This document shows, one piece after another, positions 10,321-22,587 of a stretch of 64,000 bases of DNA; position 1 is the first letter of the stretch, and every line of letters starts with the position of its first letter. Origin of the DNA: Macrostomum hystrix (lineage: Eukaryota > Platyhelminthes > Macrostomidae); assembly GCA_950097015.1 (NCBI GenBank), contig CATNEN010000010.1, positions 822,501-886,500 of the forward strand, written 5' to 3'. The notes beneath the pieces are model-generated. The model was not told the DNA's origin and ran no database searches. It saw nothing but the letters and a program-made list of their open reading frames with translations. The position numbers were made by a program, and so were the translations under genes.

Positions 10321-12149
10321 GTTGCTCGGTCGCCGACGCGGAAGCATCGGACGCACGCGAACCGGCCATCTCAGCCGGCACGTGCTGGTACTTGGCCCGC
10401 TGCTTGCGCCACAGGAGCAGCCGGGGCTGCAGGGAGCCGCCGCCACCGCCGACCCCGCGCTGCACGGGGCTCTCGGGAGCTGCAGAGGCGGCAGCGGCAT
10501 CCGCTGTTGAGGCGCCGGCAGGTGACGGCGAGCCGCCGCCGCGAAGGCTGCGCAGGGAAGCGCGCAGACGGGCCAAGGGGCTGCGGCGGCTCGAAGAAGA
10601 CTGGCCTGGGAAAGCGGGGTTGGAAAGCGGAAGTTTGTCTCGCAACTCGCTTGAAAGCCTCGCGATAGGGATTTTAATGATAATGAGGATACCGGCCTCC
10701 AAATCTTACAATGAGGATAATTGCCTCGAAATCTCCCAATGAGAAAAATAACTTCGATGCATCACACTGAAAACCTTGGCTTTTAAGTGTAAAAAACCTG
10801 CATTCTCTACTGTAAGTAAGCAGCATTGAACTAAACTGTTTTATTAAATGTTAATCATTATATAAGTAGTGCAATTGGTCACATTACGAAATTAATTTCC
10901 TTGTCAGGATTTCACAAAATACGTAAATTTCATTATTTCGTAATTAAATCCTAAAGTATATTGCTAAGATAAAGTTATTTGAATAGCTTTCTAAATAGAA
11001 AATTGATCACAGCTTTCAAAAGCCACGATTGAGCGGAAGGATATTAGCTATTTGGCTGGACGCATGGCTTGTTATAACTGCATTCTTCTAATGGCAAATG
11101 CCTGCCGACTCCACCGCCTTCACATCCTGCTGTCTAGTGCTCGAAACCCAATTATGTCTCATGGATGCTATAAACCCAATTATGTCTCATGGATGCTATC
11201 AACCCAATTATGTCTCATGGATGCTATCAACACAATTATGTCTCATGGATGCTATCAACCCAATTATGTCTCATGGATGCTATCAACCCAATTATGTCTC
11301 ATGGATGTTATCAACCCAATTATCTCATCGATGCTATCAACCCAATTATGTCTCATGGATGCTATCAACCCAATTATGTCTCATGGATGTTATCAACCCA
11401 ATTATGTCTCATGGATGTTATCAACCCAATTATCTCATCGATGCTATCAACCCAATTATGTCTCATGGATGCTATCAACCCAATTATGTCTCATCGATGT
11501 TATCAACCCAATTATGTCTCATGGATGCTATCAACCCAATTATGTCTCATCGATGTTATCAACCCAATTATGTCTCATGGATGCTATCAACCCAATTATG
11601 TCTCATCGATGCTATCAACCCAATTATGTCTCATGGAACTCTAAACCAAACTATGTCGCATGGATGCTATCAATCCAGTGCTGCAAGACCCTCATGGACG
11701 CTATAACCCAATACTAAAGGACCCTCATGGATGCTATAACCCAATACTAAAAGACCCTCATGGACGCTATAACCCCAATACTAAAAGAGCCTCATTGATG
11801 CTATAAACTCAATGCTGAAAGAAGCCACAGGAATTCTGAAGGTCAATGAGCTGATTATCGCATAACTATGACCATGCAGGGAAGATTAGGAGGCTTATTA
11901 TATCAAGCGCTCACCTTTGCCACCAGCGATGAGCCCGGCGCTGGAGCGGGCGGTGGAGTTGGCCTGGTCTCCGGCCGAAATGCCAGACAAGTCGACACCG
12001 TCGGCGGGCGGAATGCCCAGATCGTCATCGTTAATCGATGACGAAGCCACTCCCGCTTGTCCGCAGTCGCCGGCGGCATCGTCTTCTTCGTCATCGATAG
12101 ACGGCAGCTCGTCGGCCACGGAGAAGGCGGCGGCGGAGCAGTCCGAGGT
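10232..12149 (-). CDS. Unrecognised acidic/Ala-rich protein, last two exons
   Basis: Exons in reading order are 12149-11915 and 10605-10232 (stop TGA). The first is bounded by AATCAG and GTGAGC, the second starts after CTTTCCCAG, and phase 1 agrees at the junction. They encode about 201 residues. The first exon is acidic and Ser/Asp-rich (ADELPSIDDEEDDAAG). The second is basic and then Ala-rich (SSSSRRSPLARLRASLRSLR, later LLLWRKQRAKYQHVP). I recognise no family. No signal peptide or membrane segment is visible in this part; upstream exons are not identified. The intron between them holds a 28-bp minisatellite. The very end of the coding part is duplicated at 7346-7521. Strong GC-rich codon bias and matched splice phase support a real gene. 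Confidence 0.7.
11149..11780. repeat. 28-bp minisatellite in an intron
   Basis: About 18 units of CAATTATGTCTCATGGATGC plus TATCAACC, with 26-bp variants that lack TG (CAATTATCTCATCGATGC). The right end decays into CCCTCATGGANGCTATAACCC units. It occupies about half of the 10606-11914 intron. Open frames across it are artefacts. Confidence 0.95.
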
Positions 12150-15100
12150 CTGATTGGCTGGCGGAGGTAGGGTTGTTGTTGGGATTGAAGTAAAAATTAA
12201 AGTTGAATGAAAATAAGGACATTATAGCGAAATTTTCATTAAAGCTTTACGATCCTCTTTAGTCGTGTTTGTGCATTATTTTTAAACAAAGCATTTTGAT
12301 ATTTTCCTGTCTGTGCTTAGATGCTTATGACATTAACAAATGGTTATTGCGTCTAGCTCGAAACTACACACTAAACACGTAATCTCAGCGCCAGGGTTGG
12401 CAACCTTCGACCCGCAAAAAAGCACTTCAAATTGGCCTCTTTAGAAGTGCTTAGCTTGTCCTCTTCCTACACTCCTTTCACTTCTCTCTCATCTACTGTG
12501 AGTCTAATTTTTATTCTTGTCTCTAGCTTCCAGCGTCTTATGTATTATTCAGTTTCCTCTTTTTTGTTCATCGATTCTTGCAATGCATTCTTTTGTTGCA
12601 ACTCTTCTTCTGTCTTATGTATTCTTGCACCACTCGACTGTCGAAACGACCCGTTGTTTCAATGCGTGTTAGGTTACGAGCTACTGCCACTGTTCGAATG
12701 TGTCGTTTGGAAAACTTAGAAAATAAGCCTGGAAAAGCTTTAACTGGGTATTAGCAACACTCCGCTGCCGACGACTGGTTATTAATCTAGACTCGGGAGC
12801 TTTACGGAACGTCAAATGACACTGCTTACCAAGTTAGACAAGTTTGATCAGGAATAATATGGCCATAGCTAGCTAGTTAGTACGTAATAAACTTATATTG
12901 CCATGCTTTTACATTTCACAGCTTTTAAAGAGCTCATTGAGTGGGCAAACTTAAAGCAATAGAAGTGGGGGGCAGTCTCTTTTGGATGCTACACCAGAAT
13001 GAGTCACATTAATTTACATTAGACCAACTCAAGCGCGTTCTCACACATACCTAGAAAGTCTGTACTCAATCTTACTAAGGAAAAAGAAACGTGCTACAAA
13101 AATAATGAGTTCTCATCTAATGTGACATGTTGTTCTTTTCATGTTGGTTAATCCCTGTGCACAATGACTGGCTGCACAAGCCCAGGTCAAACAGCATCAT
13201 GACGTCTGGAAAGACTTGTTCTTGTATTTTTCGCTGCCATAAATCTAACATTATTAGCATCCGAATTTATCTTACTCTACAGCCGCCTTGTAGTTGTAGT
13301 ATCTCTAAAGGCAGAAGCGTGATGAATGAATCATTATCACGAATGAATAATAATCAGACTGTGTATTAAAAAACAGTCAGCCTAGCTAACAAAAGTAGGC
13401 AAAACAACGGGTGCGAAAGACAAAAGAATGCGGCAAGCTGCAGAAAAGGCCGGGCCGCTTACCAGCCGCATTAGAAAATAAGAAATAGCAAAATGAAAGA
13501 TTTACGACTTCAAAAATGAATAAGATAGTGATGATGGCTCAGGCAGGCGTGGCGGCGGTGTTCTGACAGTCGTGGCGGAGCACCCTCTCAACGGAAATTG
13601 GACTGTTCTATGCACGTTTTTCCGAAGTCAGAATGTCACAGAGTGAATTAAATGGTGTTAATTTTGGATGCTTTGTGTTTGTTTATTGACTGATCCTTCC
13701 CCAGTCCTCCAGGACAGGCACTAGCCGTTTATATTTTTCGACTCATCAATTCAGTGAGTCTGGCGTTAATGCCAACTCCAGTGCTAGAATGCTTTGAAAA
13801 CTAAACCAGGTGAGCAATTTAGCGTCACCGCTTGTTGACAACCAAAGAGATTCGAAAAGCTTCGATGAGCTTTATAAAATTCTGAAGCGTTTATTATCCC
13901 CACTCATTCACTGGATGAACGTTCCTTGCATCAACTGCTGAGGACCTCGCATAGATTTTCAAGCATCTAACCTTGCATAGACTCGGACTAGCAACTGTTA
14001 ACTTGCGTACTCGCATATGCTTCTTCGATACCATTTCTAATATCATGATTCTGACTGCCTTCCTTTTCCACTCCAATAAGCTCATTTGAAGCATCTCACA
14101 TCTCTCCTCCACCGGTCTCAGGAACGGAGAGTCGAGTTTGATCAAGACCCCAAGGGACACCTTTCTGCTTCATGAAGATCTGCCATCATTGCTGACTCTC
14201 ACATCGGCTTACAAAGTTTTATATTTGATAGACTCATAGGTCAGAGAACTTTTTAAGCCTTAAAAATTGCAGGCCAATATTCTGCAAAATTATGAGCGCA
14301 GTCAACAAACTATTATAATCAATGTAGCACTGCATGGTTCCAGGGCATGCAAAATACCGTTATGGTTTATCGCAAAGAGAAATCTTAGTTAATTTGCTCT
14401 AGCAAATTGCTTAAGTTTTAGGGTAAAAAAGTAAAACAGTAGAGAAAGAATTGGAAACTGCGCAGAGAAACTGTCTATATCTAATTCATTAACAGTCTGG
14501 CTCGAACAGGGCGCACCGGTGGCCTGGCAACAGCCTAAACATGCTTGGAGGAAGCAACCATAAAAAGGTTCGCTACTTAAAAAGCATGCAGTTAAAAAGC
14601 GCTTATGATATGGCCGGACTGGTGGGCCAACTGTGTGAAGTATTTTACGCCCACACTAAGGCCAGGAAACTGCCTAGCTGAAGTCTGGTCAGAGAAGCAA
14701 TAGATGAAATCTGATTAATAGCAACCAAATGTTTGATCCAACCAATTCCTGAACGATGATGCTTGAAACCATTGCCGGTGAATAATTAAATGATGGCTGA
14801 GACAAAGACTATAAAATGTCTGCTACGGACAAAGACCCGTGCAAAGGTATTTTGGTAGTCAGCTGGGAAGTACTGGGAAGCCGATGTGAGGGCCGAGTGT
14901 TTATGGAAATAGTGTGGAAATAGGCAAGGAAATATTGAACTAGAAACTAGATATTTCTATATTTAGATCTCCTTGAAATAGGCCTGGGACCGGGTGTGAC
15001 TCACTCGGCTGCTACTGGGGTCGTATCTTGAAGAATTTATTTGTAAAGCACAGCAAAGTGTGAATATGAATAGCGGAAAAGCCGACAGGTTCAGTGGACT

Positions 15101-16190
15101 TTTAGCTTAGAATCCCAGACTCATTATCCTTGCACGGCGGTCCTGACCGATCTGAGCTGATCTGCCCAGCTTAGCAATAAATCAATCGATTTGAGCTCCA
15201 CACGATCAGATCTTCACCCCGCATCTCTCTTTCTCCAACTGCTCCCAGGCAGTTTGCTCACCACCCAGTGGATGGCGCAAGATTAAAAGGGAAAGTCCAC
15301 TCTCAAAGCTCATTATAGGAATGCTTATAGAAATAGCTCTGCTCCTATTGGCTGAGGCTCAATCAGCCAACACAATAACAAACCTACAATAAATAGAAGA
15401 AACGCAGAACTGAAGCTTTAATGCACCGCTGTACAAAGCACGTATTAACTGCAATAGAGATTCACTGTGTCTGCTGGCTTTTGAATATAAGCCTATAAAA
15501 CGATTCCTCAAGACTGGTATGCGATATTTATTACTTTTATAATAATTAACTAGTACGCGTCTCGTGTACTCAACAAGACTTATTAAAACATTATACGAGC
15601 TACAATCTTAAGGTACGCTCGTGGATAATCAAACAGGAATTCCAGCCGATTGTTGATTTCATACCCAAAATACATCTAATCACACATTGATAGCGCCATA
15701 GTCAAGAAAAACCCACCTGGACAGGTGCACTAATTAAGTCGTAAATCAAAATTCTAGACAAGGCTTCAACCTAAAGCCTGGCGGACTAAAGACCAGTTTG
15801 ATCTGATAAACATGTTATATGAGCTTCGGCGCCATTTTCCCAGTTTAGACAGCAGAGACAGCAAAGCAGCTGAACTTGCTTACTTGGGCTACAAAATGTT
15901 CTCGCACACAAACATGAATGCACATAAAAACATTCGATTGCTATTCTCGATTAGACATAGTTACGCTGGGAATAAAGCAACGCTTTTTAATGCTTCCAAG
16001 TCAATACAGTTCGATCTTTATGACGCAAAAAATAATTTTTTATAAAGAGGCTAGAATACTTTTGAGTCTGCAAAGGAAAATTTGGCACTAAGTAAACGCC
16101 TTTGACACTTTTTAATTGCCTCAACTTGCGAAGCTTGAATTCTTTACGGTTGAATTTTCATTCACCCAATTAAAGTATAATTGAAATACA
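12150..16190. other. 4-kb gene-poor stretch
   Basis: AT-rich unique sequence, probably upstream intron or intergenic DNA between the minus-strand gene at 12149 and the LRR gene. Several short open frames exist (for example 12432-12719 +, 13894-14160 -) but none has a domain, GC-rich codon bias or splice context. No tRNA or transposon end is recognised. Confidence 0.4.
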
Positions 16191-16192
16191 CA

Positions 16193-16205
16193 AATTTATT
16201 CACAG
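16193..16205 (+). promoter_or_regulatory. 3' splice site abutting the LRR gene start codon
   Basis: TTTATTCACAG directly precedes the ATG at 16206, so the acceptor AG is the last dinucleotide before the coding region. This is either a 5'-UTR cis-intron or a spliced-leader trans-splice acceptor. Confidence 0.65.
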
Positions 16206-17723
16206 ATGGAGTCAAACACGCAGCTACCAATTTCTAAGATTTTGATTCTGCTGCTAATCACCATGCTGCTGGTTTCAGCTCGGTCGATCGACAGCCTCTC
16301 AATGAAAGATGACAATGCCTCAAATGTGATTTGCGTGGACTGTCGACTCTACCAGTGCGTCGGACCGGGCCATCCAGTGCTGCTGGACTGCCGGCCGGGC
16401 GCAGAGGCCAACTATGCCAAGCTGGGCTATGCATACCGACGCCTGGCGCTGCTGCTAATGCCGCCGAAGACCGCTGGCGACCGACCAGTCTGGACGTTGG
16501 ACTCTAACAGCACGGAGATAAACATTTTGCCGGCCGGGGCATTCGAAAACCTGGCTGAGAAGCTGACCTCGGGTCATCTCATCTCACTAAAGCATCTGCG
16601 GCAGCCGCAGCTTGACCTGACTGCTCTGGCCAAACTGCCGCAACTGCGCCATCTGGAGGTGGCGGACTCAAATGTCACTTGCCTGAAACAGGGCCAGTTC
16701 GACTCGGCGCCAAAGCTGGTCAGCTTGCAGCTGGTGGAGAACCACGATCTGGAATGCATCCAAACGGATGCCCTGGCAACTCTGGCACACCTAACCAAAC
16801 TCAGCATTCTGCGCAGTCCGCGCTTGAAGTCGCTCAGTGGCGCAGCCACCGCGCCAGCTCTGACCAGCCTGCGGTTAGGAATGCTTGAACTCCCAGGTGG
16901 TGCCCTTTGCAGATTGCGTCACATTCGTCAGCTTCGCCTGAGCGAGATGCCAAAGGACCCGCAGCTGCTGGCCGGGCTAGAAAGCTTGCGCAGTCTGTAT
17001 GTCGACGCTGAAACTGACCTGTCATGGACTGTGGTCGGACTGTCGCCCGCCGCGTGCGCCCAGTGGCCAGACGGCCAACTGCTGCTGAACGGCATCAGCT
17101 TGGCCACTATTACGCTGATCTTTCTCTCGCAGGACTTCAGCCAGTTTTGCAATGTCAACGGGCAGGACAACGCCACGTTCATGCAGCTGTGCGCCTCGGA
17201 AACTAAGACTGCCGATAACTGCTATAATAGCTGCCAGGTAAACGGTTCTACGCCTGTACCTTTAATTTCATCGACTTCTTCGCCAATGGGAATAGAAGTT
17301 TCAGAGCCGGTGTTCGCGGCCGCAGCGGCAGCTGATGCCATGAACCCGACTATAGCTGTCAAAGGCGAAGACAGTGACACCAAATCAACTTCTGGCGTAG
17401 TCTGGAATATCGATCAGCACGGTGTCCTGGGCACAGTTTTGCTCACCGCGGGCGCCTTTCTTGGCGGAGTCCTGGCGGCCGCCCTTTTCTGTAGCTCTCG
17501 TCGGCTTGGCGGCGGAGGCCTGAAGCCTTCCATCATGGAATCCATGGGCAGCTATGGTGGCGCCGTGCCAACTGTCTCCATCAATGGAATCGGCGGTAGC
17601 TGCAGTAACAGCAGCAGCGGCACTCGTTGCAATCTGCCATCGCTGAACGAAGACGAGCCGATTCGGCTGATTGGATACTCGGTCAAGGCGAGCTCTTTGC
17701 AACCGCCAGTGGAGATGATTTAA
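16206..17723 (+). CDS. Single-pass leucine-rich-repeat membrane protein
   Basis: Intronless 505-residue frame. Residues 1-27 form a signal peptide (hydrophobic ILILLLITMLLVS). Residues 43-62 are a Cys-rich cap (CVDCRLYQC). About 113-275 contain leucine-rich repeats (LRHLEVADSNVTCL, LVSLQLVENHDLECI, LTKLSILRSPRLKSL, IRQLRLSEMPKDPQLL). A second Cys cluster lies at 315-343. A transmembrane helix spans about 407-429 (VLGTVLLTAGAFLGGVLAAA), followed by a basic stop-transfer (SSRR) and a Ser/Gly-rich tail of about 70 residues. N-glycosylation sequons are visible at N37, N101, N155, N322 and N346. The layout is that of a type I cell-surface adhesion or signalling receptor; I cannot assign an orthologue. 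There is a 3' splice site immediately before the ATG and an AATAAA at 17933. Confidence 0.88.
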   Translation: MESNTQLPISKILILLLITMLLVSARSIDSLSMKDDNASNVICVDCRLYQCVGPGHPVLLDCRPGAEANYAKLGYAYRRLALLLMPPKTAGDRPVWTLDSNSTEINILPAGAFENLAEKLTSGHLISLKHLRQPQLDLTALAKLPQLRHLEVADSNVTCLKQGQFDSAPKLVSLQLVENHDLECIQTDALATLAHLTKLSILRSPRLKSLSGAATAPALTSLRLGMLELPGGALCRLRHIRQLRLSEMPKDPQLLAGLESLRSLYVDAETDLSWTVVGLSPAACAQWPDGQLLLNGISLATITLIFLSQDFSQFCNVNGQDNATFMQLCASETKTADNCYNSCQVNGSTPVPLISSTSSPMGIEVSEPVFAAAAAADAMNPTIAVKGEDSDTKSTSGVVWNIDQHGVLGTVLLTAGAFLGGVLAAALFCSSRRLGGGGLKPSIMESMGSYGGAVPTVSINGIGGSCSNSSSGTRCNLPSLNEDEPIRLIGYSVKASSLQPPVEMI

Positions 17724-17932
17724 GGGCCAACAGCTAAATCGCATGTATCTTAACTACCCAGCATAGCTGGCTTCTAAGGCTCACTTACAATGCCATTAAA
17801 CGAGGCCAAAACACATGATTTTACCTCCTTTGTCGGTGGTGGCGGCAATTGAGATCATTTATATGAACTTTACATAAATATGCACCAAAAACGAGTCGTT
17901 TTATGGCAGTGTGAATGAGTCTTTAGAGGTTC

Positions 17933-17938
17933 AATAAA
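17933..17938 (+). terminator. Polyadenylation signal AATAAA for the LRR gene
   Basis: Canonical hexamer 210 bases after the stop codon, with a GT-rich stretch following. Confidence 0.6.
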
Positions 17939-17949
17939 AGGTGTACAGT

Positions 17950-20587
17950 TCTCTTATGCTGTGCAACATGATAAGAAACCTGCATCGATATAACCTCAAA
18001 TTCATGACCTGCTGACTAAGCTATGATACAGCTATTGATTACATACTTGGTACTGAATGAAATTTTAGCCGCCAAGTTCGTAACAAATCTAGATTGTTTA
18101 GGAAAAATCCCGGCATCATTCGCACTTTCGGAATGCTTGTCAACTAGAAAACAATCCCAACTTAAATTGTATGCATCGAGTAACTCCCCGCAAACAGACG
18201 ATTTCATATTGTTTCTAAGCGCTTTTGCAGTTACATTTTCGTCAAACAGAAATGTTAGCTACTATGAGTACACATGCATGAGACTATGCTTTTTTACTGA
18301 TGTCTACAATACTCGCTTGTTGTTAACAAAGTGGCGAAAAAAATATAGTAAAAGGCGAATTTCACGATTTTTTCTTTTTGATTAAATAATTAGTTTAAGG
18401 ATTGCACATAAAAATCTAGCCTTTACATTTTTCTCGTGCTGCGTCAGCACGTCAGCCTTTCTAAGCTGATAGATGTGTATGCGCACCCTGTCCGTGTAGC
18501 AATCTATTTCTTGGAAATTGCTGTCAGGAATGACTAGAATCTGGTAGGCTGACTTTGACACAGAAGACTAGGCTTAAGTCCACACCGTACATGTCTGGCC
18601 TCATCAGCAGCACCCTAGAGAAGCAGAATACTCGATTTTTTAATTTCTCATGCAGAAGCTGATATCGCTACAAGCTTAACATTCCCAATCCACCGCCCGC
18701 TGCACAGGAAGGAATCTTGGTGGGCGAGTTTTCACTTGGGCTTTTGTGCTGCCAGCTTATTGTTTGCTTTTGAAAGAAGCTGGGCTAAAGCGGATGCGGT
18801 TGCGCATGAGGACTGTAAGTCTTCAAATGGGCAAAATGTTTCGGAATTCTTGTTTCTTTTGCACTCGTACATGCATTCTGTAAATGTGACAACAAGTTTT
18901 AGGGTGTGAAATACTTGTTCATAAATTCAGAATTGTACTAATAGCAAGTACATAAGATTTAAGGATGCAGTTTTCGATTTAGGCGGAGAGAGCAAGAGGT
19001 GGAGAGAGTGTGCTGATCACAATGATAACTACAAAGGATGACTGGCTGAGCTGCAGAAAGCACTGGCTGTCACACTGCTAAAGACTACCTTTTGAGACAA
19101 AGAGAGATCAATGGAGAAATACCTTGTGGGCATTCATCGATTCTCGCAGTGCTGAAATCTGAAGTAGCAGCTGTTTATCGATCCGAATTCTTTTCAGAGC
19201 AATAATCTAGTTTGAATCGTTAAAGAATGGAAAACTAATTTAAACGAACATCTCCCACTCAGCAATACGGGGTCAGGACGGCCAACTTTTTGTGCATTGA
19301 ACTTGAAAATGAGCTGCGGTCGATAGAAGAAAAGTTATGGTAGCCGTCGGTTGACTCTGCGCATCAAAGAGCAGTACTCGCGTCTAAACTATGCTGGCCT
19401 CCATTTGCATTAGACTCGGCGAGTCGCAATTTGTTTGCGAATGCAAATGCCGCCTCAGTAACGGTTAGCGATGAAGCGAAACAGCGACTTCCTGCTGGAC
19501 TCGCCCTCAAAGCCTTACAATGCTATGCAGTTTAAGAAGGCTGCACAGCAGACGTGGCCAAAAGACCCGAGTCACTGAGAGTCCTCTCTTTACAATGAGA
19601 TTTCAGGCCACTTATTTTTTATGCGACGCACCCAAAACAAAGCAGGAAGAGTCTATCAGAGTTTAAAAGTACAACTAAGATAGCAGAGCATTTGCATCTA
19701 GGAAAAGCAGCCTGAATGAAGAAGCAATGCAAAATTGGAAGCTGACAAATCCATATAACGAAGCAATCATCTGTTAATCGACGATTTTTGTTAACAAATC
19801 ATACTGTCTGTCAATATTGTCAAGAGGTCAAGATTGATGTCTGTCAACCTGTCAAGATTCAGACTTTACTTAAGGAAACAGAATTAGGTCTGAATAGACG
19901 AGTATCTAATCAACCTATGAAATAGATTCGTTAGCTATTTTAACCAAAATTTTCTCAATAGTACTACTACTATTATTAACAGTAGCGTACTCGAATTGAG
20001 GATCTGGGATGGTCGAAGATACTAGATTAATTTGAGAATAGGATATTCAAAGTTAGAAACTCAACTTCAGTATTTTGGATTTGAAGATGAGGACTTTACT
20101 CAAGGGAATGGGACCCCGCGTCTGCTTACTGACATGGGATACATGAGATATCGCCATAAACTTGACGAGAAATCATGAGGACAAAATGCTTTAAAGACAC
20201 TTTCGTAGCAAAATAAAACGATTGGCATTGATTGGCAGCGCACTGCAAGATTGTCCACTTTATTTTCGATAAGAGCACGCAGCATTTGAAATAAAAAATG
20301 AAACAGAAGCAATAATCAGCGCAAGTACAATAGGGCAGACCTGAAGCAAAATTGTCAAAATGGTAATTAAAAAATGCGACACACTCACTACTACTAGTGT
20401 GGAGAGAGCATAATCGACATATATTAAAACAAAAAGAATTAATACGAAAAGAATCCAATTTGGAACAGCGGATAAAAATCAAGCGCCATCACATGGAATC
20501 AACGGTAGAGAATTGCTGCAATAGTTGGTGAATGTGCTGGAAAGATCAGCGATTTCGCATCCCTGTCCTTCAGAAGCAAAAGAATAG
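17950..20587. other. Intergenic, no supported gene
   Basis: 2.6 kb of AT-rich unique DNA between the convergent LRR gene (+) and the 344-aa gene (-). Open frames such as 18023-18385 have neither codon bias nor domains. No transposon ends or tandem arrays were seen. Confidence 0.4.
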
Positions 20588-21622
20588 TCAGACTGAATAA
20601 TTTGCGCGCCGGTTTGTTGGCGGCGCTCTTCGGAGCGGCGAGGCATCTTCAGCGCCGTCGGCGGCAGCGGCGGCTGAGGCCTTCAACCAGAGCCGGACAC
20701 GTTGTGTTGTCGGCGACTCGGTGGAGGAGGCAGAGGCGACCGGCCCAAACGAGAGCGACGCGGATGACGTCGAGGATGTCAGAGAGGGCGCAGCTGCACC
20801 GGCAGCAGCAGCGGAAGTTGGAGGCTGCCGCAGCGGCCTGGCCAGACGGTCGCAAAGTTTGTCGCAGAGCAACTCGGGGGTCAGCCACCGTCGGGCGTCG
20901 TCAGACAGCAGGCCACCCTCGGACAGGACTTCCAGAGCTAGGCAGCAGACTTGCAGAAGGCCCAGCATCCGTTGAGGCTGCAGAGGCTGCGGTGGCGGCG
21001 GGGGCTGCGGCTGTAGCTCAGAAAGCGGCTCCGACCTGGCGAGAGGAGCATGAGGCCCCTGCTGATGCTCGTCGCCATCTTCGCTGTGCAAGATGCGCAT
21101 CCGCGGAGCCTGAAGGTCGCGCGAAGACGGCGAAACATCTGGCTGCGACTCGGAGTCGCCAGGGGCCGAATCGTCATTGTCAGTCCCATCATCCAGCAGA
21201 ATGGACGGAATGCTGGAGCCGGTGGCGCCCTCAGCGGCCACAGCATCGGCAATCGCCAATTCGGAGACAGATGAAGACGACAAGCTATCCTCGGCACCGT
21301 TCTTGGCGTCTTCGGTGTTGTTGTTGACGGCGGAGACGCCGGAGAGTAGGCTTAGCTTGGCATTATTGAGCTTCTCGCTCAGGCGGCCAGAGAAGTCGTT
21401 GCTAGAAGCTGTGTGGACCTCCTGGTCGAGGCCAGACTCCTGCATCATAGTGCTGCTCAGCAGCGGCGCCCGCCGAGTCCGTCGATCGGGCAGCATCAGC
21501 AGAAGATCGAATGGCGGCTGGTCAAGCTGGGGCAGCTGCAGCAGCGAGGTCCGGCTGTCCTCCAGGCGAGGCAGCTCGATGTCAGCTTCATCCTCAATGC
21601 TGCTGCTGCTGTGCCGTGACAT
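20588..21622 (-). CDS. Unrecognised low-complexity 344-residue protein
   Basis: One uninterrupted GC-rich frame, start ATG at 21622 and stop TGA. The sequence is Ser/Asp-rich at the N-terminus (SRHSSSSIEDEADIELPRLE), has a Gln/Pro run near residue 205 (LQPQPPPPPQPLQPQ), then a more ordered helical segment (LLQVCCLALEVLSEGGLLSD), then Ala/Ser-rich low complexity and a basic end. No signal peptide, membrane segment or known catalytic motif. The frame is open about 110 bases upstream of the ATG, so an upstream coding exon is possible. It lies 1 kb downstream of the CDCA3-like exon on the same strand with no other exon-like sequence between, so the two could belong to one gene; I could not find a phase-compatible strong acceptor. 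Confidence 0.6.
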   Translation of the reverse strand: MSRHSSSSIEDEADIELPRLEDSRTSLLQLPQLDQPPFDLLLMLPDRRTRRAPLLSSTMMQESGLDQEVHTASSNDFSGRLSEKLNNAKLSLLSGVSAVNNNTEDAKNGAEDSLSSSSVSELAIADAVAAEGATGSSIPSILLDDGTDNDDSAPGDSESQPDVSPSSRDLQAPRMRILHSEDGDEHQQGPHAPLARSEPLSELQPQPPPPPQPLQPQRMLGLLQVCCLALEVLSEGGLLSDDARRWLTPELLCDKLCDRLARPLRQPPTSAAAAGAAAPSLTSSTSSASLSFGPVASASSTESPTTQRVRLWLKASAAAAADGAEDASPLRRAPPTNRRANYSV

Positions 21623-21739
21623 GTCAGAGTGGCTCTCTCGCGGTATATTTTTCTTCTTAGTTCGACTTAGTAGCGCGAGTCGGTACGAGCGGAACTGGCC
21701 AGCTCTATCAACAGTAGCTTGGCCGGCTCAGTTTATTTA

Positions 21740-22587
21740 TTTGCTAGCCAGAATGTACACACCCTGGGACTGGTCAGTTGGCGGAGGGTGGGGTTGACTT
21801 GCCAAGGGCGAGGGGCTGAATAATTTAAATGTACAGCAGGTCAAGGGTGAGTGGCAGGGTGCAAGGTTAATTAAGATAAGAGTTTTGACAGGGCTAGCGC
21901 AATCACGCAGTCAAGTTATTAAATTATTTGGGGTAAGAAAATTAGGGCTGGCTAGCTAAAATGCACTGATGACTCATAGGCAGTGATCTAGCCCCCCCGC
22001 TACTGTATCCACCAAGACAAGAAAACCATAGACAAAAGAGCGACTTTAAAACATCTTTCGCTAACAGTACGACATCAAACTGATACTGAGAGAAGAGCCA
22101 AGGAGTTCTAAATATAGCAACAAAACTAATATATAGTCAGAAAATCTTACCAACAGATAAATTCGAGTAAATTAAATTCTATTTTAAAAGATGGTTAGAC
22201 TTGGACTGTGAATAACGATTACGAAGCAGCGAATTCTATAATTCAATCGCTTTTACATTTGAAAATTTGAATTGGAGGGAGTTTTTACACGTGGAAAATA
22301 ACTATTTTGGTAGAAAATAATTTGAAGTTGTTATAATACAATAAATCGAATTTAAAAATATTAAAACGCTAATTTTTAAGTAACTATTAAAATCCAAATA
22401 TGAACAGAATATTTTTCTGCAGTGGACCTTAACTGCTCAGGTTTAATCCGTTTCAGTTAGTTTAACTTTGTTTAAGCTACTACAACGTACCCATAAAATA
22501 ATATTTTTGTACACACAAAATAATCAAATTTAGAGTCAGCTAGGACTCACTACTTGCGAGTAGACTAAGAGTCCAAGGAAAACTTAC
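21740..22587. other. AT-rich stretch between two minus-strand coding blocks
   Basis: No exon-like segment is seen. It is either the downstream intron of the CDCA3-like exon or intergenic DNA. Confidence 0.4.

Noticed and set aside
11052-11717. 221-codon + strand frame of SHGCYQPNYV repeats
   Set aside because: Minisatellite artefact inside an intron of the minus-strand gene.
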